DNA from: Penium margaritaceum
Taxonomy: Eukaryota > Streptophyta > Zygnematophyceae > Desmidiales > Peniaceae
Length of the DNA: 64,000 nucleotides
Assembly: GCA_023375785.1 (NCBI GenBank)
Contig: SZWC01008524.1
Location: 10,029 to 74,028, forward strand
Reading direction: 5' to 3'
Below the pieces are notes generated by a model that saw only the letters and a program-made list of their open reading frames with translations, did not search any database and was not told the DNA's origin. The position numbers were made by a program, and so were the translations under genes. Shown here one piece after another: positions 35,292 to 47,101 of this stretch (position 1 is its first letter; each line of letters opens with the position of its first letter).

Positions 35292-38200
35292 CTCGTTGTA
35301 TCCTACTTGCGCCCTAGTTGCACCCTTCTTGCGCCGTAGTTGCGTCCCAGTTGCGCCTCACTTCGGCAGTAGCTACGCCCTAGTTGCGCCCTAGTTGAGT
35401 CCTAGTTTCATCCTAGTTGTGTCAAACTTGCGGCATACTTGCACCTAGTTGCGCCCTACTTGCATCCTAGTTGCGCCCTAGCTATACTTGCGCCCTAGTT
35501 GCATCCTAGTTGTGCCTTAGTCGGACATTAGCTACGCCCTTGTTGTACCCTAGTTGTGTCCTAGTTGCGCCCTAGCTACACCCTACCTGCTTCCTACTTG
35601 CCCCCTATTTGCGCCCAAGTTATGCCCTACTCACGCCCTACTTCCACCCTACTTGTGCCCTAGTCGCGCCCTAGTTACAACCTAGTTCCGCCCTACTTGC
35701 ACCCTACTTGAGCCCTACTTGTGCCCTTCTTGTACCCTAGTTGCGCTGTAGTTGCTCACTACTTGCGCCCTACTTGCCCCCTAGTTGCGTCCTAGTTGTA
35801 CACTAGTTGCGCCCTAGTTGTGCCCTACTTGCATCCTAGTTGCACCCTACTTGCGCCCTAGTCGCACCCTAGTTGTGCCTGAGTTGGGCACTAGCTACGC
35901 CCTAGTTGCGCCCTAGTTGCACCCTGGTTGTGTCCTTCTTGCGCTTTACATCCACCCTAGTTACGTCCTACTTGCATCCTAGTTGCATCCTACTTGCGCC
36001 CTACTTGCGCCCTAGTTGCACCTCAATTGAGTACTTGCTCCGCCGTAGTTGCGCTTTGGTTGCGCCCTAGTTGCACCCTACTTGTGTCCTACTAGCCTCC
36101 TGCTTACGCCCTAGTTGTGTCCTTGTTGCGCCCTAGATGCGCCCTACTTGCGCCCTACTTGTGCCCTAATTACGCCCTAGTTACACAGTAGTTGCGTCCT
36201 ACTTGCACCCTACTTGGGCCCTAGTTTTGCCCTAGTTGTGCCCTAGTTGCTTCCTAGTTGTGCCCTACATGCACCCTAGTTGCACCCTACTTGCGCCGTT
36301 GTTGTACCCTACTTGCGCCCTACTTGCGCCCTACCTGCACCCTAGTTGTGCCCTATTTGCACCCTTGTTGCACCCTTCTTGCGCTCTATTTGTACCCTAG
36401 TTGCACCTTTGTTGCGCCCTGGTTGCGCCCTAGTTGCACCCTAGTTGCATCTTACTTGGGCACTAGGTACATCCTAGTTGCACCCTAGTTGTGTCCTAGT
36501 TGTACCCTAGTTGCACCCTAGTTGCGGCGTACTTGCACCCTACTTGCGCCCTAGTTGTTCCCTACTTACACCCTAGTTGCACTCTAGTTGCGCCCTAGTT
36601 CCACCCTAAATGCACCCTAGTTGTGCCCTAGTTGCGCCCTACTTGCATCCTAGTTGCGTCCTACTTGCATCCTAGTTGCGTCCTAATTGCGCCCTATTTG
36701 CACCCTACTTGTGCCTTGGTTGCGCCCTACTTGCTTCCTACTTGCGCCCTAGTTACGCCCTAGTCATGTCCTATTTGCGCCCTACTTGCGCCCTACTTAC
36801 GCCCTAGTTGCGCCCAAGGTTGTTCCCTAGTTACGCCCTACTTGCTCCCTACTTGTGCCCTACTTGCACCCTACTTCCGCACTAGTTACGCCGTACTTGA
36901 GCCTTAGTTGCGTCCTAGTTTTAACCTAGTTGTGCCCTAATTATGCCATACTTGCGCCCTACTTGCACCCTACTTGCGTCCTAGTTGCGCCCAAGTTGCA
37001 CCCTAGTTGCACCCTAGTTGCACCCTAGTTGTACATCAATTGGACACTAGCTACGTCCTAGTTGCGCCCTATTTGCACCCAAGTTGCACCCTACTTGCTT
37101 CCTACTTGCAACCTACTTGTACCCTAGTTGCGCCCTTGTTGCGACCTAGTTGCACCCTAGTTGCGCCTCAGTTGGACACTAGCTATGTTGTAGTTGCGCC
37201 CTACTTGCGACCTAGTTGCGCCCTTGTTGCGCCCTAGTTGCACCTTAGTTGCGCCTCTGTTCGACATTAGCTATGACCTAGTTGCACCCTAGTTGTGCCC
37301 TAGTTGCACCCTAGTAGCGCCCTAGTTATTCCCTAGTTGTGTCCTACTTGCGCCGTACTTGAGCCCTAGTTGCACCCAAGTTGTGCCCTAATGCGTCCTA
37401 CTTACATCCTACTTGCTCCCTACTTATACCCTAGTTGCACCCTAGTTACGCCCTAGTTGCACCCGACTTGTACCCTACTTGCACCCTACTTACACCCTAG
37501 TTGCACCCTACTTGTGCCCTAGTTGCACCCTAGTTGCGCCCTAGTTAGGCCTCAGTAGGACACTAGCTAAGCCCTAATTGTGCTCTATTAGCGCCCTAGT
37601 TTAACCCTAGTTGCACCTCAGTTGAGAACTAGCTACACCATAGTTGCATCCTAGTTGCACCTTACTTGCGCCCTACTTGCATCCTACTTGCGCCCTACTT
37701 CCATCCTAGTTGTGCCCTAGTTGTATCCCAGTTGCGTCCTAGTTGCGCCTCAGTTGGGCTCTAGCTACACCCTATTTACACCCTCGTTGCGCCCTAGTTG
37801 TGCCCTACTTGAGCCCTAGTTGCGGCCTAGTTGCGCCCTAGTTCCGCCCTGCTTGCGTCCTAGTTGCGCCCTAGTTGCACCCCAGTTGTTCCCTACTTGC
37901 ACCCTCATTGCACCCTAGTTGTGCCCGAGTTACACCCTACTCCGTTCTACTTGTGCCCTATTTGCACACTAGTTACCTCCTAGTTCCGTCCTAGTTGCGC
38001 CCTAAATCCGCCCTAGTTGTATCCTACTTGCGCCCTACTTGCACCCTACTTGCACCCTAGTTGTGCCCTAGTTGTGCCCTAGTTAAGCCCTACTTGCGCC
38101 CTAGTTACATCCTACTTGCACCCTAGTTGCACCCGAATTGCGTCCTACTTGCCACCTTTTTCCCCCCTACTTGCGCCCTAGTTGTGCCCCACTTAAATCC

Positions 38201-40510
38201 TAGTTGCACCCTAGTTGCACCCTAGTTATGTCCTAGTTGTATCCTAGTTGCGCCCTAGTTGCACCTCCATTGGGCACATGTTACGCCCTAGTTTCGCCCT
38301 TGTTGCGCCCTAGTTGCACCCTAGTTGCGCCCTAGTTACATCCTAGTTGCGCCCTAGTTACGGCCTAGTTGCTTCCTACATGCGTCCTTGTTGCGCCCTA
38401 GTTGCACCCTAGTTACGCCTCAGTTAGGCACTAGCTACGCCCTAGCTGTACCCTAGTTTCCCTCTAGTTGCACCCTAGTCCCGCCCTAGTTGCATCCTAG
38501 TTGCACCCTACTTGCACCCTACTTGCCTCCAAGTTGCTCCCTAGTTGCGCCCTAGTTGGGCCCTACTTGTGCCCTACTTGCGCCCTAATTTTGTCCTAGT
38601 TGTGTCCTAGTTGCGCCATAATTTTTCCCTACTTGTGCCCTAGTTACACCCTAGCTACACTCGCATTGCGTCCTATGTGCACCCCTAGCTACGCCCTAGT
38701 TGCGCCCTAGTTACGCCGTTGTTGCGCCCTAGTTGCACCCTTCTTATGCCCTAGTTGCACCCTAGTTGCACCCTAGTCGTTCCCTAGTTACGCCCTAGTT
38801 GCACCCTAGCTGCATCCTAGTTGCGCCCTAGTTGCATCCTAGTTGCGCCCTACTTGCGCCCTACTTGTGCCCTACTTGCGTCCTAGTTGCAACCTAGTTG
38901 CTCCCTACTTGCGTCCTACTTGCATCCTACTTGTGCCCTACTTGCAACATAGTTGCACCCTTGTTGCACCCTAGTTTTGCCCTACTTGCGCCCTACTTGC
39001 GTCCTAGTTGCGTCTTAGTTACGCATTAGTGGCACCTCAGTTGGGCACTAGCTACGCCCTAGTTGCGCCCTAGTTGTGCCCTAGTTGTGCACTACTTGCG
39101 CCCTAGTAGTGTCCTAGTTGGGCCCTAGTTGCGCCTAAGTTGGGCACTAGCTACGTTCTAGTTGCGCCAAGTTTCGCCCTAGTTGTGCCCTACTTGTGCC
39201 TTACTTGAACCCTACTTGCGCCCTACTTGCGCCCTAGTTGCCTCCTAGTTCCGTCCTAGTTGCGTCCTAGTTGCGCCCTGCTTGTGCCCTACTTGCACCC
39301 TAGTTGCGTCCTAGTTGCGCCCAAGCCGCGCCCTAATTGTGCCCTAGTTGCATCCTTGTTGCGCGCTAGTTACACCTTAGTTGCACCCTACTTGCGCCCT
39401 CCTTGCGTCCTACTTCCGCCCTACTTGTGCCTACTTGCACCCTAGTTACGCCCTTGTTACCCTCTAATTGCACCCTAATAGCGTCCTACTTGCACCCTAG
39501 TTGCACCTTAGTTGTGCCTGAGTTAGACAATAGCTACACCCTAGTTGCACCCTAGTTGTGCCCTAGTCGCGCCCTAGTTACGCATTACTTGCGCCATACT
39601 TGTGGCCTAGCTGCACCCTAGATGCGCCATAGTTACCCCCTATTTGCACCCTATTTGGGCACTACTTGCACCCTAGTTGTATCCTAGTTGTGCCCTAGTT
39701 GTGGCCTACTTGCACCCTACTTCTGCCCCAATTGTGCCCTAATTGCATCCTCGTTGCGCCCTAGGTGCACCCTACTTGCGCCCTACTTGGGCCCAATTTG
39801 CACCCTAGTTGTGCCCTAGTTGCATCCTAGTTCTGTCCTACTTGTGCCCTAGTTGCGTCCTAGTTGCGCCTTAGTTGTATACTAGCTACGCCCTAGTTGT
39901 GCCCTAGTCGCACCCTAGTTACGACGTGCTTGCGCCCTACATGTGTCTTAGTTGAGCCCTACTTGCACCCTACTTCTGCCCCAATTGTGCCCTAGTTGCA
40001 TCCTCGTTGCGCCCTAAGTGCACCCTACTTGTGCCCTACTTGGGCCCTATTTGCGCCCTAGTTATGCCCTAGTTGCATCCTAGTTGTGTCCTACTTGTGC
40101 CCTAGTTTCGTCTTAGTTGCGCCTTAGTTGTACACTAGCTACGCCCTAGTTGCGCCCTAGTCGCACCCTAGTTACGCCGTGCTTGCGCCCTACATGTTTC
40201 CTAGTTGAGCCCTACTTGCACCCTACTTGCGCCCTATTTGCATCCTAGTTGCACCCTAGTTACGCCATAGTTGCGCCCTAGTTGCAACCTAGTTGTGCCC
40301 TACTTGCGCCCTAGTTGTGCCCTAGTCGCGCCTTAATTGCGCCCTAGTTGCGCCCTAGTTGGACCTCGGTTGGGCACTAGCTACGCCCTGGTTGCACCCA
40401 AGTTGCACCGTATTTGCTCCCTGCTTTTTTCCTGCTTGCATCCTAGTTGAGTCCTACTTGCGCCCTAGTTGCGGCGTACTTGCGCCGTACTTGCGTCCTA
40501 CTTGCACCCT
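35292..40510 (+). repeat. 11-bp satellite, block 3
   Basis: Continuation of the satellite after the LTR element. Near 39700-40200 a segment of several hundred bases appears duplicated (ACTTCTGCCCCAATTGTGCC at about 39720 and 39971), showing higher-order copying of about 251 bp. Confidence 0.96.
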
Positions 40511-40837
40511 GGGCAAGGCCAGGTGGGCGGCTCCACCAAGGGTTACTTCGACGGCCGTAGTAGGGGCTCTACTGCTCCGTTTTGGGCGTGCTTGGATGCG
40601 TTGGAAAGCTTAGATTACAGGCTATAAGGATCTGATGTCATCTCACCATGCTAACTAACAAAAACGTGTTTCGATTCAGATCTACTGAATGCGACGAGTT
40701 CTGCCCACTCTTGCCCGTGATCCTTGTGCTCGACACTCTTCACCTTTGTTGTCTATTGGCTGCCCAAACTTTGGTGGCGTGCATCTCTGAGAGCTAGGCA
40801 TCCTTGAGGGTGCCTCCACACCCACTAGAGCCAACAG
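40511..40837. other. 327-bp non-satellite insert of unknown kind
   Basis: Begins GGGCAAGGCCAGG and ends GAGCCAACAG, with satellite directly on both sides. A short palindrome (GGTGGGCGGCTCCACC) lies near its left end and a GCGTTGGAAAGCT string near 40600 also occurs at 12312 in the Copia leader. No coding frame, poly-A or clear terminal inverted repeat is seen. It could be a small transposon or a filler piece. Confidence 0.6.
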
Positions 40838-41507
40838 TGCGTCCTAGTTGTGTCCTAGTTGCACCCTAGTTGCGTCCTACTTGCACCCTATTTGTGCCCT
40901 AGTTGCACCCTACTTGTGTCCTCGTTGCACCCTACTTGCACCCTACTTGCACCCTACTTGCATCCTAGTTGTGCCCTACTTTTGCCGCACTTGCGCCCTA
41001 GTTGAGTCCTACTTGTGTCCTAGTTGCGTCCTACTTGCATCCAAGTTGCGCCCTAGTTGCGTCCTAGTTGCACCTCAGTTGGACACTAGCTACACCCTAG
41101 TTGTGCCCTAATTGCACCCTAGTTGTGTCCTAGTTGCGCCCTGCTTGCGCCCTACTTGCGCCCTACTTGTGCCATACATGCGTCCTAGTTGCGCCCTTGT
41201 TGCGCTCTTGTTGCGCCTCAGTTAGGTACTAGCTACGCCCTAGTTGCGGCCCAACTGCACGCCAGTTGCGCCCTAATCATGCCCTACTTGCGCCCTATTT
41301 ACACCCTAGTTGCGCCCTACTTGTGCCCTAGTTGTGCCCTAGTTGCGCCCTAGTTGTGTCTTAGTTGGGCAATAGCAATGACCTAGTTGTGTCCTAGTTG
41401 TACCCTAGTTGCACCCTAGTTCCGCCCTGATTGCACCCCAGTTGCGCCCTGATTGTGCCCCAATTGCACCCTGATTGGGCCCTAGTTGCGCCCTACTTGC
41501 GCCCTAC
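40838..41507 (+). repeat. 11-bp satellite, block 4
   Basis: Short block of the same 11-mer family between two inserts. Confidence 0.96.
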
Positions 41508-41768
41508 TGGTTAGGGAAACACTGGACCCCCATCCGCAGGGTTACGACCCGTGGTAAAGATACTCTTAGGGGTGAGGTTTAGTGGGTGAGAGTCCCACAT
41601 AACCCACGTGGACATAAGTTCCGTGGGTACCTAAACTTGTGTGGCTCTGTCACATGGGGCACAGCCTTTTGACTGAAAGCCCCCGCAAGAGAGGGGAGGA
41701 ATCCCTCAAAGGTGCAGCATAGGTTCCCTCACCTCTAAGGCTGTCCAAGCCACAAAACAAAAAAAAAA
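41508..41768 (+). mobile_element. SINE-like insert with A-rich tail
   Basis: A 261-bp unit that ends in CAAAACAAAAAAAAAA and sits within the satellite. CCTAC lies on both sides (41503-41507 and 41769-41773), which fits a target duplication but is also part of the satellite unit. A GTGAGAGTCCCAC stretch near 41590 is only loosely like a pol III B box. The body has no coding frame. Alternative: the 3' end of a LINE. Confidence 0.55.
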
Positions 41769-44700
41769 CCTACTTGCGCCCTACTTGCGCCCTACTTGCA
41801 CCCTAGTTGCACCCTACTTGTGCCCTACTTGCATCCAACTTGTATCCTAGTTACACCCTAGTTTCACCCTACTTGCGTCATAATTACGCCGTACTTGCGC
41901 CCCAGTTGCATCCTAAGTGCGCCCTAGTTGCACCTTATATTTGCCCTACTTGCGCCCTAGTTGCACCCTAGTTGCACCCTAGTTGCACCCTAGTTGCACC
42001 CTAGTTGCGCCCTAGGTGTGTCCTAGTTATGCCGTAGTTACGTCCTTGTTGCGTCCTACTTGCGCACCCTACTTGTGCCCTACTTACGCCCTAGTTGCAC
42101 CCTACTTGTGTCTTGCGTGCGCCCTAGTTGCGCCCTAATTGCACCCTAGTTACACCCTACTTGTACCCTACTTGCACCCTACTTGCATCCTACTAACGTC
42201 CTAGTTGCACCCTACTTGCGCTCTATTTGCGTCCTTGTTACACCCTAGTTACGCCCTAGTTGTGCCTCAGGTGGGCACTAGCTATGCCCTAGTTGCGCCC
42301 TAGTTGCACCCTAGTTGTGTCCTACTTGCATCCTACTAGCGCCCTTCTTACACCCTGGTTGCATCCTAGTTGCACCCTAAATAAGCCCTAGTTGCGTCCT
42401 AGATGTACCCTTAGTTGCACCCCAATTGCGCCTCAGTTGGACACTAGCTACGCCCTAGTTGCGCCCTAGTTGTGCCCTACTTGTGCCCTACTTACGTCAT
42501 ACTTGCGCCTTACTTGCACCCAGTTTCTCCCTAGTTGCGTCCTAGTTGCACCGTACTTGCACCCTACTTGAGCCCTAGTTGCGTCACACTTATGCCCTAG
42601 TTGCGCCCTAGTTGCATCCTACTTGCACCCTACTTGCACCCTACTTGTATCTTAGTTGTACCCTAGTTTCACCCTAGTCGCTCTCTACTTGCACCCTTCT
42701 TGCGCCCTAGTTGTCCCCCAGTTACACTTCAGTTGTGCCATAGTTGTGCCCTACTTGCGCCCTAGGTGTGCCCTACTTGTGTCCTAGTTGCACCCTTCTT
42801 GCGCCCTACTTGGGCCCTACTTGCATCCTACTTACGCTCTAGTTACGTCCTACTTGCGCCCTAGTTGTGCCCTAGTTGCGTCCTAGTTGTGCCTCAGTTG
42901 GGCACTAACTACGCCCTAGTTGCGCCCTAGCTGCTTCCTAGTTGCGCCCTACTTGCATATTACTTGTGTCCTAGTTGCACCCGAGTTGTGCCCTAGTTGT
43001 GTCCTAGTTGAGCCCTAGTTGCACCCTACTTGCGCTTCAGTTGGGCACTAGCCACACCTAGTTGCGCCCAAGTTGCACCCTAGTTCTGCCCTACTTGTGC
43101 CCTACTTGCACCCTACTTGTGCCCTAGTTGCACCCTACATGCGCCCTAGTTGTGTCCTAGTTGTGCCTCAGTTGAACACTAGCTACACCCTTGTTGCGCC
43201 CTAGTTGCATCCTAGTTGTGCCCTAGTTGCACCATAGTTGCACCCTAGTTGCGCCCTATTTGTGCCCTAGTTGCGCCCTAGTTGCACCCTAGTTGCACCC
43301 TAACTGTATCCTACTTGCACCCTACTAGTTCCCTAGTTGCACCCTGCTTGCATGCTACTTGCGTCCTACTTGCACCCTAGTTGTGCCCTAGTTGTACCCT
43401 TGTTGCGCCCTAGGTGTGTCCAACTTGCACCCTAGTTACGCCCTAGTTGTGCCCTAGTTGCGTGCTAATTGCGCCCTACTTGCGCCCCCATTGCACCCTC
43501 TTTACGCCCTAGTTGCGTCCTATTTGTGCCCGAGTTGTTCCCTAGTTGCGCCTTAACTGGACACTAGCTACGCCGTACTTGCACCCTCGTTACGCCCTAG
43601 TTGCACTCTCGTTACACCCTAGTTGCGCCCTCGTTACGCCCTACTTGCGCCCTACTTGTGCCCTGGTTGCACCATATTTGCGTCCTAGTTTCACCCTACT
43701 TGTGGCCTACTTATGCCCTAGTTGCATCCTAGTTGCGCCCTAGTGGCACCCTACTTGTGCCCTACTTGCACTCTACTTGCACCCTAGTTGTGCCCTAGTT
43801 GCACCCTTCTTGTACCCTACTTACACCCTACTTACACCCTACTTGCACCCTAGTTGTGCCCTAGTTGCGCCCTAGTTGTGCCCTACTTACGCCCTACTTA
43901 CACCCTTGTTGCGCCTAGTTGCGTCCTAGTTGCGCCCTACTTGCGTAATACTTGCGCCCTAGTTATGCCTTACTTGTGCCCTAGTTGCGCTTTAGTTGCA
44001 CCTAAGTTAGGCACTAGCTACGCCCTAGTTGTGCCCTAGTTGCGTCATAGTTGCGCCCTAGTTGCGTCCTAGTTGTGCCCTAGTTGCACCCTAGTTGCGC
44101 CATAGTTACGGCCTACTTGCACTCTACTTGTGCCCTATTTGCATCCTAGTTGTGCCCTTGTTGCACCCTACTTCTGCCCTGCTTTTGCCGTACTTGTGCC
44201 CTTGTTGCGCCCTAGTTACGTCCTAGTTGTGTCCTACTTGCACCCTACTCGGGCCCTAGTTGCGTCCTAGTTACGCCCTACTTGCGCCCTGGCTACGCCC
44301 TAGTTGCGCCTGAGTTGGAGACTAGCTATGTCCTAGTTGCGCCTTAGTTGTGCCCCAGTTGTGCCCTAGTTCCGTCCTACTTGTGCCCTACTTGCACCCT
44401 AGTTGTACCCTACTTGCGCCCTACTTGTGCCCTACTTGCACCCTAGTTGCGCCCTAGTTGCGTCCTAGTTGCGCCCTAAGTACGCCTCAGTTGGGCACTA
44501 GCCACGTCCTAGTTTCGTCCTAGTTGTGTCGTACTTGCGTCCTTGTTGCGCCCTACTTGCGCCCTACTTGCGCACTACTTACATCCCTGTTGCGCTCTAC
44601 TTGCGCCCATGTTGCGCCTTGGTTGCGTCCTAGTTACGCCATAATTGTGCCTCAGTTGGGTACTAGCTACGTCCTAGTTGTACCCTAGTTGCGCCCTAGT

Positions 44701-45455
44701 TGCACCCTAGTTGCACCCTAGTTGTACCCTAGTTACTTCCTACGTGCATCCTACTTGTGCCCTAGTTTTGCCCTAGTTGCGTCCTAGTTGTGCCCTACTT
44801 GCACCCTACTTGAGCCCTAGTTGCACCCTTGTTGCGCCCTACTTGCGTCCTGCTTGCGCCCTACTTGCGCCCTAGTTGTACGCTAATTGCACCCTAATTG
44901 CGCCCTAGTTGCACCCAACTTTCACCCCAGTTTCGTCCCCGTTGCGCCCTAGTTGCACCTTTGTTGGACACTAGCTACACCCTTGTTGTGCCCTAGTTGC
45001 GCCCTAGTTGCACCCTACTTGCGGCCTACTTGTGCCCTAGTTGCGCCCTACTTGCGTCCTGGTTGCGCCCAACTTGCACCCTAGTCATGCCCTAGTTGTG
45101 CCTCAGTTGGGCACTAGCTATGCCCTAGTTGCGCCCTAGTTGCATCCTAGTTGCACCCTAGTTGCGCTCTACTTGCGCAATACTTTCCCCCTAATTACAC
45201 CCTAGTTGCGCCCTTCTTGCACCCTACTTGTACCCTACTTGTGCCCTACTTGCACCCTGGTTGCACCCTAGTTGCACCCTAGTTGCACCCTAGTTGCCCC
45301 CTACTTGCGCCTTACTTACACCCTACTTGCGCCCTAGTTCCGCCCTAGTTCCGCCCTAGTTGCACCCTACTTGCGCCCTACTTGTGCCCTAGTTGCACCC
45401 TAGTTGTACCCTAGTTGCACCCTAATTAAGCCCTAATTGCGCCCTAGTTGTGCCT
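41769..45455 (+). repeat. 11-bp satellite, block 5
   Basis: Last satellite block, same units and the same three-unit variant; ends at GTTGTGCCTGAAC. Confidence 0.96.
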
Positions 45456-45734
45456 GAACATTATAAATACCCTGTATCCTGTACTCTGCCTTGTACCTTT
45501 TCTCAGCTTTTGCTTCCGAACATCTTCAAGTCTATGTTTCTGCTGCGACTGTGCTCTCCACACATAAAGCATCAATCTCCAAAGGACACACACTCTCACA
45601 GTCGAGCATATACATACAATAGTGGAAACACAAATGAGATATCTTTAGAGTTTTGGATGCTCATGTCCAGTGCAGCGTGCGACTCCGTATTGTGAAGGCT
45701 CCTTCAAGAAACTCCATTGTGAGGTCGTGGGATT

Positions 45735-46345
45735 TTGAGAATATTGAGACACGTCTTCACAGAAGTCCTGCGTTGTTGAGAAGTTGCTTGAAACATCAAT
45801 ACGCTTTGTGCTAGTTTTTTCCACAGTTTTAGAAATAGGTCAAACTTGTGAGAACCTACTGGAACGAAACACAAGAGGTCAGGATAGGTGGCCAAACTGC
45901 CCTCAGCCGATCAACGTTCAAATGTAGAGGTTGACGATCAAAGATCCATAGATGTATTGAAAAATCTGCTCACAAAATGGGTTTAGGGACTTGTGTACGT
46001 TAGGGACATAACAGACCGATTCTTTTGCAACGGAACACCGGAGGTCGGGAGAGGTGATCAAAATGCCCCCGTCCGATAGGTGTCAAAATTTAGTAATTGA
46101 CGCACGATGAGCCATGAATGGAACGGCATAACTTCCCACATGCAGAGTACAAGGATTTGTGTACGCAAGAGACATAACATCTACGTCCTGCTTGGCGTGA
46201 CGCCAAGTAGGCCACATCAGCTATCATCAAACTACACTTTTTACTCATTCCAAGTTACTCTTGTCCAATTCCCCAAAATCGTGTTCTACTCCGCAACTGT
46301 AACCAAGTAATGATCTATGTTCTTGTACTCATAACACCTATCGAA
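45735..46345 (-). mobile_element. inverted, stacked partial Gypsy LTRs
   Basis: On the minus strand TGTTATG-type LTR starts occur at about 46337, 46166 and 46005. The last two are followed by CGTACACAA.TCC and then a GGGCA.TTTGGCCACC-like part, matching the plus-strand LTR at 46357. The same sequence flanks the Gypsy fossil at 2925-3300. These are solo or partial LTR relics. 45456-45734 between them and the satellite holds nothing I recognise. Confidence 0.65.
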
Positions 46346-46356
46346 AAGAATTAGTT

Positions 46357-46919
46357 GTTATGTACCAAACGTACACGAGTCCCTAATCTTTTTGCGTGGA
46401 CATTTCTGTCATTACACAAGTAGCCCACCGCGCAACGCGACCTTGATTTTTGCTCCGACAGTCGAGGGCAATTCGGCCAACTGCCCTCGCCCTCCGGTGC
46501 ATCTTCCCAAACCTTCTGACAGCTTCGACTACTTTCCAGAATCGACGGCAGAAGTATCACAACCTTTCAGTTGACTTCTCGACGCATCAAGCCATATCTG
46601 GATTTATGAAGATGCATCATGCATCTTCGCCATCGATCCTCGAAGCCCCCCGACTTCTCGGCAGAGCTTCTCAAATCCATCCACTCACGACGCGCCTCCG
46701 CACGCGCCGCTCGACATCCGACCCAATGACCCCGACAATGTCTCATTTGTAACTCGACACTTGTATATATGCGTTCTGTCATTCAGACACTTGTCATCGA
46801 AGTCCTCTTACCACCAATCAAAAATTGCTTAAGTGTCCTAAAGAAGTGTCCTACATTCTCAAGTGTGTTTGCATCGCAAGTTCTACCTGTTCACCATCCA
46901 CGCTCTGTTCGGTGTAACA
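46357..46919 (+). repeat. 5' LTR of the Gypsy element
   Basis: Starts TGTTATGTACC and ends GGTGTAACA, giving a 5-bp terminal inverted repeat TGTTA/TAACA. A TATATATG motif near 46764 is a candidate core promoter. An inverted LTR start lies only about 19 bp to its left. Confidence 0.75.
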
Positions 46920-46920
46920 C

Positions 46921-46934
46921 TTGGTATGAGAGTG
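46921..46934 (+). promoter_or_regulatory. primer-binding site of the Gypsy element
   Basis: TTGGTATGAGAGTG, a slightly diverged initiator Met-tRNA site, one base after the LTR. Confidence 0.7.
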
Positions 46935-47101
46935 CAACGGTGTTATAGAGGCATCCAACTACTATACCCATCCAGAGGACTACCTCGCACAAGCCGTAAG
47001 CGCATCTCGCACGTCAAGAATTCGCAAACTTTGCGACTACGACATGACATGATTGAGCGCACCCGACGACTAGAAACGGGTCTTCAGCAACGACTTCGGC
47101 G

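Noticed and set aside
5899-45455. Many plus-strand open frames of 60-98 codons with PTCALVAPYLR-like repeats
   Set aside because: An 11-bp unit read in triplets gives the same 11-residue peptide in every frame, so these frames follow from the satellite and its TAC/TAG mix, not from genes.
5899-45455. CRISPR-like array
   Set aside because: The repeats are contiguous 11-mers without unique spacers, in a eukaryotic context.
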